Below, one piece after another: positions 1 to 6,906 of a DNA stretch of 9,023 bases. The translations under genes were made by a program, and so were the position numbers. Within the stretch, counting starts at the first letter, position 1. Every line of letters starts with the position of its first letter. The DNA is taken from the NCBI GenBank assembly GCA_903885855.1, contig CAISKG010000105.1, positions 1-9,023 of the forward strand, written 5' to 3'. The notes under the pieces were generated by a model, which saw only the letters and a list, made by a program, of their open reading frames with translations, searched no databases and was not told the DNA's origin. Source of the DNA: an uncultured Planctomycetaceae bacterium (GTDB lineage Bacteria > Planctomycetota > Planctomycetia > Pirellulales > UBA1268).

Positions 1-1
1 C

Positions 2-1468
2 AGCGCCGCCATCGCCGGCACGCCGTCGGTCTCACCGGTCGGGGGCGGAACCGGCCCCGTCACGGCACCGCGGCCGGTGCGTCTGGTCGCCGACTACTCC
101 GCCGCCGACCACCGCGACCGCCTCCGCGCGATCGCCCACGGCACCGCGTCGATCCGCGACTGCCTCCGCCGCCACCTGATCACCAACTACCTCCCCGCGC
201 AGTGCTGCTACAACCTCGGCGAGTATCCCTCCACCCGCCCGTGGGATCCGGGGCTCGAGGACGAGGCCGAACTCGACCGGCTCGCGGCCCTCGGCGTCGA
301 GGTGCTGCAGGTGTTCGACGACTGGAACGACTCGCTGCGTCTCTTCGGCGGCGACAAATACTCGCCGGTCAACCGCGAGGGCTATCGACGCTTCCTGGCG
401 ATGGCCCGGTCCCGCGGCTTCCGGGTGCTGACCTACGTCTCGCCCTGCTTTCTGCAGCGGACCGACCCCGACTTCGATCCCGCCTGGAGCCGCGCGGGCG
501 ACGTCCTCGTCGTGGGCTACTGGAACATGGCGCGCTGTTCGCCGGCGAGCCCCGGCTGGCGGGCCTTCGTGCTCCAGAAGATCGCCCGCGTCATCGACGA
601 GTGGGGTACCGACGGAATCTACGTCGACGGCGGCTACCTCATGAACCGCCACGCCGCCAAGCGGGCCATGCCGCCGGCCGCCGACGAGATCGTCGCCTTC
701 CCCGAGACGCCCGAGGAGGACGGCGCCTTCGCCGACCTCCTCGCCCTGATCCACGCCGACGTCAAGCGCCGCGGCGGGATCCTCAAGCTCCACGTCGACG
801 GCGTCGACGCGCCGCGGACCGATCTCGTCACCTACGATTATCTGTGGGTCGGCGAGGGGGTGGCCAGCGCCGACGCCATGCGCGAGGCGGTCAAGGACCA
901 TCCCCCCTACGTCGTTCCCTGCCTCGACATGGGATTCACGAGCCTGGAGTCGATCGACGAGCCCTACCTCCACTCGATCCCCTTCATGCAGTTCCCCGTG
1001 GCGTTCGGGGGGAGGATCTTCACGGGGGAGCGGGGCTTCGTTCCCGGCGTCGCCTACAACGACGACTTTTGGCTGAAGCGCTGCCGCGACGCCCGGGCGG
1101 CGTTCGCGAAAGATCCGGCCTCGCTCCACACCTACTCCGCCTGGGACGAGGTGCCGGGGAGCCCGCGCACCCGGGAGCGCTGGGGCCAGTGGCTCGCCCG
1201 CTACCGGCCGCTGGTCGAGGAGGGCACGCGGGCCTGGCTCGGCATCCGCGACAGCGATCTCTTCACCGCGCCGCTTCCGGCGGAGGTCGTCGCCTCGGCC
1301 TTCGCCAACCGGCGCTTCCGTCTCGTCCTGGCCAATCACGGCCGGGCGCCCGCCGAGATCGCCACGGCCGAGGCCTGGCTCCGCGACGACGCCCCCGGGC
1401 CCGCCGCGACGCGCTTCACCCTTCCGCCGCGGTCGCTGGCGATCCTCGAGCGGCCCGTCGGGGCCTGA
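2..1468 (+). CDS. Putative exported TIM-barrel glycoside-hydrolase-like protein (5' end outside the window)
   Basis: Specific activity is not recognised. Residues are counted from the GTG at 77, which gives 463 aa. The frame is open to the left edge with the same G/C-ending codons, and the upstream residues (SAAIAGTPSVSPVGGG, then a Pro/Thr stretch) look like the end of a signal peptide plus linker. The gene therefore probably starts before base 1 and the product is probably exported; GTG-77 is the fallback start. The body reads as a (beta/alpha)8 barrel: LGVEVLQVFDDWN (72-84), RGFRVLTYVSP (113-123), and WGTDGIYVDGGY (176-187), which resembles the strand-4 region of retaining glycosidases and makes D184 a candidate nucleophile. 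WVGEG (257-261) carries a possible acid, E260. Residues about 400-460 look like the small beta domain that often closes such barrels. Carbohydrate hydrolysis is inferred from fold-like motifs only. It ends 277 bp before pyrB and appears transcriptionally separate. Confidence 0.72.
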   Translation, partial: SAAIAGTPSVSPVGGGTGPVTAPRPVRLVADYSAADHRDRLRAIAHGTASIRDCLRRHLITNYLPAQCCYNLGEYPSTRPWDPGLEDEAELDRLAALGVEVLQVFDDWNDSLRLFGGDKYSPVNREGYRRFLAMARSRGFRVLTYVSPCFLQRTDPDFDPAWSRAGDVLVVGYWNMARCSPASPGWRAFVLQKIARVIDEWGTDGIYVDGGYLMNRHAAKRAMPPAADEIVAFPETPEEDGAFADLLALIHADVKRRGGILKLHVDGVDAPRTDLVTYDYLWVGEGVASADAMREAVKDHPPYVVPCLDMGFTSLESIDEPYLHSIPFMQFPVAFGGRIFTGERGFVPGVAYNDDFWLKRCRDARAAFAKDPASLHTYSAWDEVPGSPRTRERWGQWLARYRPLVEEGTRAWLGIRDSDLFTAPLPAEVVASAFANRRFRLVLANHGRAPAEIATAEAWLRDDAPGPAATRFTLPPRSLAILERPVGA

Positions 1469-1593
1469 ACCGGCTGGTGGTCGGAATTCCGGTCGCGCCA
1501 GGCCCTCGGTTCGTTCCTCCCACCACCGCCTCTGGGAATCCCACCATCTTTCCTGGATCCAATTCGCTGCCGCCTGGCCCTCTCCTAGAAGGC

Positions 1594-1602
1594 TGTGGAC
1601 AA
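1594..1602 (-). promoter_or_regulatory. DnaA-box-like 9-mer
   Basis: On the minus strand this reads TTGTCCACA. It is one base from the E. coli DnaA-box consensus TTATCCACA and equals the form described for high-GC actinobacteria. Two further 9-mers, TTTTCCACG on the minus strand at 1670-1678 and on the plus strand at 1694-1702, differ from TTTTCCACA only at the last base. A single 9-mer is weak evidence; the clustering of three within about 110 bp of one intergenic region is what makes it worth recording. Function is inferred. Confidence 0.3.
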
Positions 1603-1608
1603 AGTGAT

Positions 1609-1627
1609 CCGCCGCCGGATGCGGCGG
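1609..1627 (+). terminator. GC-rich hairpin, candidate terminator of the upstream gene
   Basis: CCGCCGC (1609-1615) pairs perfectly with GCGGCGG (1621-1627) across a 5-nt loop. No T-run follows directly, so it is not a classic intrinsic terminator. It lies about 140 bp after the hydrolase-like stop and just before the A5/T5 dyads, so it could instead belong to a structured pyrB leader if transcription starts further upstream. Confidence 0.3.
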
Positions 1628-1629
1628 CA

Positions 1630-1665
1630 GGCACCCGTGAAAAACCTTGGCTTTTTCAGGGTGCC
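1630..1665. repeat. Long inverted repeat A upstream of pyrB
   Basis: The left arm GGCACCCGTGAAAAA (1630-1644) and right arm TTTTTCAGGGTGCC (1652-1665) are reverse complements apart from one extra G at 1637; the spacer is 7 nt (1645-1651). As DNA it could be an operator; as RNA it would form a 14-bp stem with one bulge. Its architecture matches the next dyad (15/14-nt arms, one bulged G, an A5/T5 core), with centres about 38 bp apart. Confidence 0.6.
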
Positions 1666-1669
1666 CACA

Positions 1670-1702
1670 CGTGGAAAAAGGTCATGGATGACTTTTTCCA
1701 CG
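1670..1702. repeat. Long inverted repeat B upstream of pyrB
   Basis: The left arm CGTGGAAAAAGGTCA (1670-1684) and right arm TGACTTTTTCCACG (1689-1702) are reverse complements except for one extra G in the left arm; the loop is TGGA (1685-1688). The outer parts of the arms are the two inverted TTTTCCACG 9-mers. The dyad lies just upstream of the -10-like TAGAAT and would cover the -35 region, which fits an operator. The known PyrR attenuator and the E. coli UTP-sensitive pyrBI leader are not recognisable here. Confidence 0.6.
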
Positions 1703-1708
1703 GACAGC

Positions 1709-1714
1709 TAGAAT
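1709..1714 (+). promoter_or_regulatory. Possible -10 element of the pyrB promoter
   Basis: TAGAAT matches the TATAAT consensus at five of six positions and lies 31 bp before the pyrB ATG. The best -35 candidate is ATGACT at 1688-1693, which matches TTGACA at four positions but with a short 15-bp spacer. A start near 1721 would leave a leader of about 25 nt and place dyad B over the -35 region. Confidence 0.3.
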
Positions 1715-1745
1715 CCGCCGGCTCCGTGACCCCCCGGGACCGCCC

Positions 1746-2774
1746 ATGCGCAGCGCAACCACCCCATCCTCCCCGGCCTCGCTGGATCCGGCCGGGGCGG
1801 TGCCCTCCTCCTGGAGCCACCGCCACCTGCTCGATCTGGAGCGTCTCTCCGGCGACGAGATCCGCCTGCTCCTCGACACCGCGGCGCGGTTCAAGGAGGC
1901 CACCGGGGGCTGCCGGCGCAAGCTCGCCGTGCTCACCGGCCGGACGATCGTCAACCTGTTCTTCGAGAACTCCACCCGCACCAAGACCAGCTTCGCGCTG
2001 GCGGCCCGGCGCCTCGGGGCCGACGTGGTCGATTTCTCCGCCTCCGGCAGCAGCCTCTCCAAGGGGGAGTCGTTCATCGACACCGCCAAGAACCTCGAGG
2101 CGATGGGGATCGACGCGGTGGTCGTCCGTCATTCCACGCCGGGCACGCCGCACCTCCTCGCCCAGCACCTCGGCGTGGGGGTGATCAACGCCGGCGACGG
2201 GCCGCACGAGCACCCCACCCAGGGCCTTCTCGACATCTTCTCGATCCGTGAACGCCTCGGGGACCTCGCCGGCGTCACCGTCGGCTTGGTGGGCGACATC
2301 GCCCACAGCCGCACGGCCCGATCCAACATCCACGGGCTCCTCAAGCTCGGCGCCCGGGTGATCGTCTGCGGGCCGCCGACGCTCGTCTCGCCGCGGTGGC
2401 GCGAGCTGGGCGTGGAGGTGTCGCACGACCTCGACGCGATCGTGCCGGTGTGCGACGTGCTCAACCTGCTGCGCATCCAGTTCGAGCGACAGAACACGCG
2501 CCCCTTCCCGTCGGTGCGCGAGTACGCCCACCTCTATGCCATGACGCGCGAGCGCATGCAGCGTGCCCGCCCGGGGCTGTTGATACTCGCCCCCGGCCCG
2601 ATCAACCGCGGCGTGGAGGTGACGGCCGAGGTGGCCGATTGCCCGCAGTCGCTGATCCTCGACCAGGTGGCCAACGGCCTGGCCGTGCGGATGGCGGTGC
2701 TGTGGCTGGTGTGCGGGCCGCGCGGGGCGGAGGAGGGGGCGGCGGCGTCCGGTCACGAGGGGAGGCAGCGCTGA
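1746..2774 (+). CDS. pyrB: Aspartate carbamoyltransferase catalytic subunit
   Basis: Cytosolic enzyme that joins carbamoyl phosphate and L-aspartate to give N-carbamoyl-L-aspartate, the committed step of pyrimidine synthesis. The 342 residues carry the family signature: carbamoyl-phosphate loop FFENSTRTKTSF (72-83, with S76-T77-R78-T79); the mobile loop lysine in SKGES (K106); R128 in VVRHS; HEHPTQ (154-159, H156 and Q159); GDIAHSRTARSN (183-194, R189); and the aspartate-binding RIQFER (243-248). The C-terminal active-site loop reads APGPINRGVE (282-291), with Ala where most relatives have the His of HPxP. About 20 Ser/Pro/Ala-rich residues precede the conserved region, so GTG-1800 is an alternative start; neither start has a good Shine-Dalgarno. 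The C-terminus also has a short Gly/Ala/Glu-rich tail. No pyrI regulatory subunit gene follows. The stop overlaps the pyrC start as TGATG. Confidence 0.97.
   Translation: MRSATTPSSPASLDPAGAVPSSWSHRHLLDLERLSGDEIRLLLDTAARFKEATGGCRRKLAVLTGRTIVNLFFENSTRTKTSFALAARRLGADVVDFSASGSSLSKGESFIDTAKNLEAMGIDAVVVRHSTPGTPHLLAQHLGVGVINAGDGPHEHPTQGLLDIFSIRERLGDLAGVTVGLVGDIAHSRTARSNIHGLLKLGARVIVCGPPTLVSPRWRELGVEVSHDLDAIVPVCDVLNLLRIQFERQNTRPFPSVREYAHLYAMTRERMQRARPGLLILAPGPINRGVEVTAEVADCPQSLILDQVANGLAVRMAVLWLVCGPRGAEEGAAASGHEGRQR
2757..2765 (+). promoter_or_regulatory. Ribosome binding site deciding the pyrC start
   Basis: The purine run GAGGGGAGG ends 8 nt before ATG-2774, inside the last codons of pyrB. It selects this ATG for pyrC although the reading frame stays open several hundred bases further upstream inside pyrB. 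Confidence 0.75.
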
Positions 2775-4066
2775 TGGCGACGCTCTTGGTGCGCGGGGGC
2801 CGGGTCATCGACCCCGCGCAGGACATCGACCGGATCGCCGACCTGCGCATCGTGGACGGCCGGATCGCCGGCGTGGGGCCGGCGGAGGCGGGCGCCCACC
2901 GCGCCGACGAGACGATCGACGCCGCCGGGATGATCGTCTGCCCCGGCCTCGTCGACATGCACGTCCATCTCCGCGAGCCGGGCCGCGAGGAGGACGAGAC
3001 GATCGCCTCCGGGACGCGCGCGGCGCTGGCCGGCGGCTTCACGAGCGTGGCCTGCATACCCAACACCGAGCCCCCGATCGACACCCAGGCGGCGGTGGAG
3101 TTCATCCATCAAAAGGCGGTCCGCGCCGACACCTGCAACGTCTTCGTGGTGGCCTGCGTGAGCCGCAACCGCGAGGGGAAGGAGCTCGCCGACATCGGCC
3201 AGCTCGTCGAGGCCGGGGCGGTGGCCTTCAGCGACGACGGCGCCCCGGTCTCCGACGCCGAGCTGATGCGCCGGGCGCTCGAATACTGCGCCATGTTCGG
3301 CAAGCCGATCCTGGCCCACGAGGAGGTCCTCGAGCTGTCGCGCGGCGGGGTGATGAACGAGGGGCTGGTGTCGCTCCTCCTGGGGCTCGGCGGGATGCCG
3401 GCGGCCGCCGAGGAGGTGATGATCGGCCGCGACACGGCGCTGGCCGTGAGCACCGGCGGCCGGCTGCACGTGATGCACGTCTCCACCGCCGGGGGCGTGG
3501 CCCTCGTGCGGGCCGCCAAGGCGCGTGGGGTGCGCGTCACGGCCGAGGCCTGTCCGCACCACTTCACGCTCACGGACGAGGCGCTGCGCACCTTCGACGC
3601 CAACTGCAAAATGAGCCCTCCGCTGCGCACGGCCGCCGACGTGGAGGCGATCATCGCCGGCCTGGCCGACGGCACGATCGACTGCATCGCCACCGACCAC
3701 GCGCCCCACGCGCGCGAGAAGAAGATGCTCGAGCTCGACCGGGCCCCCTTCGGCATCACCGGCCTGGAGACGGCCGTCGGGCTGGCGGTGACGCGGCTGG
3801 TGGTGCCCGGGCACGTCGGCTGGCCGCGCCTGGTGGAGGCGATGAGCACGCTCCCGGCCCGCATCCTCGGGCTCGACCGGGGCACGCTGCGGCCGGGGAG
3901 CCCGGCCGACGTCACGATCATCGATCCCGACCGCACCTGGACGGTCGACGTGGCGGCCTCGCACTCCAAGAGCGTGAATTGCCCCTTCCATGGCTGGAGC
4001 CTGACCGGCCGGGCCGTGGCCACGATCGTCGCGGGACGGGTGAAGCACCGGCTGGCCGGTTTCTGA
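2774..4066 (+). CDS. pyrC: Dihydroorotase (class I type, zinc metalloenzyme)
   Basis: Reversibly cyclises N-carbamoyl-L-aspartate to dihydroorotate, the step after PyrB. The 430 residues, a normal length for the long bacterial form, carry the amidohydrolase landmarks: DMHVHLREPG (61-70), with zinc ligands H63 and H65 and substrate arginine R67; FSDDG (152-156), where class I enzymes use an Asp in place of the carboxylated Lys; H182 in LAHEE; H235 in HVMHVST; and catalytic D308 in ATDHAPH (306-312). The fold closes with the usual RPGSPADVTIIDP segment (373-385). ATG-2774 shares its A with the pyrB TGA, and a strong GAGGGGAGG precedes it, so the pair is probably translationally coupled. In several bacteria PyrB and PyrC of this type associate physically (as in Aquifex); whether they do here is inference. 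Confidence 0.97.
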   Translation: MATLLVRGGRVIDPAQDIDRIADLRIVDGRIAGVGPAEAGAHRADETIDAAGMIVCPGLVDMHVHLREPGREEDETIASGTRAALAGGFTSVACIPNTEPPIDTQAAVEFIHQKAVRADTCNVFVVACVSRNREGKELADIGQLVEAGAVAFSDDGAPVSDAELMRRALEYCAMFGKPILAHEEVLELSRGGVMNEGLVSLLLGLGGMPAAAEEVMIGRDTALAVSTGGRLHVMHVSTAGGVALVRAAKARGVRVTAEACPHHFTLTDEALRTFDANCKMSPPLRTAADVEAIIAGLADGTIDCIATDHAPHAREKKMLELDRAPFGITGLETAVGLAVTRLVVPGHVGWPRLVEAMSTLPARILGLDRGTLRPGSPADVTIIDPDRTWTVDVAASHSKSVNCPFHGWSLTGRAVATIVAGRVKHRLAGF

Positions 4067-4111
4067 CGGAGGCCCGATGGCGCTGCTCACCGTGTGCCCG
4101 GGGGTGGGGCG

Positions 4112-4627
4112 ATGCCGCTGACGCTGGTCGACGGCTACAACCTCCTCCACGCCTCGGGCGTGTTCGGGGAGGTGCGGGGGGCGCGGGGCCTGGAGAGCTC
4201 GCGCACGGCGCTGTTGGACCACGTGGCCGATCTCCTCGGCGACCGGGCCGGCCGGGTGCTCGTGGTGTTCGACGCCGCCCGGGCCCCCGACGGGCTGCCG
4301 GGGCGGGTCACGCACCGGGGAATCCGGGTCTGGTTCGCACGCGAATACCCCGACGCCGATTCGCTCATCGAGGAGCTCCTCGAGGAGGAGCGGGCGCCGT
4401 CGGAGGTGACGGTGGTCTCCAACGACCGCCGGCTGCAGGCGGCGGCGCGGCGGCGGCGGGCGAAGGCGGTGTCGAGCGACGAATGGCTCGCCGACATCCG
4501 CCGTGCCGGCCGGTCGCGCGGCGGGGAGGGGGGGGCGGCGCCCGATGCCAAGCCGCCGGAGCCCGCCCCCGGCGAGATCGAGCACTGGAAGCGCCATTTC
4601 GGCCTCGACGATCCGCCGCGGCCGTGA
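4112..4627 (+). CDS. NYN-domain (YacP/Rae1-like) putative endoribonuclease
   Basis: The 171-aa product belongs to the NYN/PIN-like nuclease fold of the YacP type; the B. subtilis member Rae1 is a ribosome-dependent mRNA endonuclease. Acidic positions expected for metal binding are visible: LVDGYNLLH (5-13, D7 and N10), VVFDAAR (51-57, D54), YPDADSLIEELL (79-90, D81 and D83) and VVSNDRRLQ (101-109, N104 and D105). The Arg-rich AARRRRAK follows. After a Gly/Ala/Pro linker (about 136-154) comes a short conserved-looking tail, EIEHWKRHFGLDD (155-167). ATG-4112 is chosen because LTLVDGYN must lie at the N-terminus and GGGGTGGGG precedes it; GTG-4094 would add six residues. It starts 45 bp after pyrC on the same strand and probably shares its transcript. 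RNA cleavage as the role here is inferred from family membership. Confidence 0.85.
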   Translation: MPLTLVDGYNLLHASGVFGEVRGARGLESSRTALLDHVADLLGDRAGRVLVVFDAARAPDGLPGRVTHRGIRVWFAREYPDADSLIEELLEEERAPSEVTVVSNDRRLQAAARRRRAKAVSSDEWLADIRRAGRSRGGEGGAAPDAKPPEPAPGEIEHWKRHFGLDDPPRP

Positions 4628-4640
4628 TCCCCGGCCGGGA

Positions 4641-4643
<3 letters not shown>
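4625..4643. terminator. Palindrome spanning both convergent stop codons, candidate bidirectional terminator
   Basis: TGATCCC (4625-4631) and GGGATCA (4637-4643) are perfect reverse complements around a 5-nt CGGCC loop. The TGA of the plus-strand NYN gene and the TGA of the minus-strand regulator form the outer ends of the stem. Only 13 bp separate the two genes, so this is the only place for a shared terminator. There is no U-tract, so efficiency is uncertain. Confidence 0.4.
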
Positions 4644-6587
<1,944 letters not shown>

Positions 6588-6761
6588 CGTTCCGGGCTGA
6601 ACCGGGCCAAAAGGGGGCGGACCGCGGAGGGGGGGATGGCACCGCACGGCCCCGCCGCGAACCACATTGCATGATGCCTCACCGGAGGGCGTTTGGCGAG
6701 GGGCGGAATCGACCCCACGCGGGGAGAAAAGCAGGAAAACCCCCGTTTCGCTCGCCGCAAT

Positions 6762-6783
6762 CGGGTTTGCACTCGGAAACCCG
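6762..6783. repeat. Inverted repeat in the DUF1598 promoter region
   Basis: CGGGTTT (6762-6768) and AAACCCG (6777-6783) are perfect reverse complements around the 8-nt spacer GCACTCGG. The dyad overlaps the proposed -35 hexamer, a typical operator position. No regulator can be named. Confidence 0.45.
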
Positions 6784-6796
6784 GGCTGTCTACGAT
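6767..6796 (+). promoter_or_regulatory. Possible sigma70-type promoter of the DUF1598 gene
   Basis: TTGCAC (6767-6772) and TACGAT (6791-6796) are separated by 18 bp. The -10 matches TATAAT at four positions and the -35 keeps only the TTG core. This is the best candidate in the gap and would place the start near 6803, about 100 nt before the ATG. Confidence 0.3.
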
Positions 6797-6808
6797 CTGC
6801 GCCGGAGT

Positions 6809-6840
6809 GCGGGGGCGCTCCCTGTGCCGCGCGCCCCCGC
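6809..6840 (+). other. Strong GC stem-loop in the DUF1598 leader
   Basis: GCGGGGGCGC (6809-6818) pairs perfectly with GCGCCCCCGC (6831-6840) over a 12-nt loop. If transcription starts near 6803 this stem lies almost at the 5' end of the mRNA, where such structures can protect transcripts from decay. That role is inference; the pairing is directly visible. Confidence 0.5.
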
Positions 6841-6852
6841 TCCCCTGGCCCC

Positions 6853-6878
6853 GGCCCCCACCGAACGCGGTGCGGGCC
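6853..6878 (+). other. Second stem-loop in the DUF1598 leader
   Basis: GGCCCCCACC (6853-6862) and GGTGCGGGCC (6869-6878) form a 10-bp stem with one C/C mismatch over the loop GAACGC. It ends 17 nt before the ribosome binding site, so it leaves translation initiation free unless alternative pairing occurs. Confidence 0.45.
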
Positions 6879-6895
6879 CCACCAGCCATCCAGCC

Positions 6896-6900
6896 GGAGG
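6896..6900 (+). promoter_or_regulatory. Ribosome binding site deciding the DUF1598 start
   Basis: GGAGG lies 6 nt before ATG-6907. It fixes this ATG although the same frame is open upstream to an ATG at 6667, and it puts the signal peptide at the N-terminus. Confidence 0.8.
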
Positions 6901-6906
6901 ATTTCG

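Larger units (their letters stand above)
1469..1745. other. Dyad-rich intergenic region upstream of pyrB
   Basis: I see no gene here. The region lies between the hydrolase-like stop and the pyrB start and is less GC-rich than its surroundings, especially 1637-1715. It holds a 10-bp palindrome CGGAATTCCG (1482-1491), an 11-bp dyad TGGGA-A-TCCCA (1533-1543), a GC hairpin (1609-1627), two long bulged inverted repeats (1630-1665 and 1670-1702) and a -10-like hexamer (1709-1714). It must carry the pyrB promoter, and the dyad density suggests protein binding or RNA structure. An oriC-like or DnaA-binding role is also possible because of three DnaA-box-like 9-mers. Confidence 0.7.
6588..6906. other. 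Divergent intergenic region (319 bp)
   Basis: No gene is visible here. The left part (6588-6750) holds GC-rich stretches, a 9-bp palindrome GCAT-G-ATGC (6669-6677) and a small CCCC-ACGC-GGGG dyad (6713-6724); I could not find a convincing promoter for the minus-strand regulator. The right part (6762-6906) holds a dyad, a possible sigma70-type promoter, two strong hairpins and a clear ribosome binding site, all oriented to the DUF1598 gene. Confidence 0.7.

Noticed and set aside
1482..1491. Palindrome CGGAATTCCG after the hydrolase-like gene
   Set aside because: It is short, has no spacer to form a hairpin loop and has no partner nearby; it is most likely chance.
202..2184. A 660-codon plus-strand frame running through the hydrolase-like gene, the intergenic region and pyrB
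   Set aside because: It is out of frame with both genes, Arg/Pro-rich, and crosses the dyad-rich gap, so it is a composition artefact.
6634..6655. A possible sigma54 (-24/-12) promoter at TGGCACCGCACGGC
   Set aside because: The GG and GC dinucleotides are separated by 9 rather than the required 10 bases, and the TTGC element is absent.
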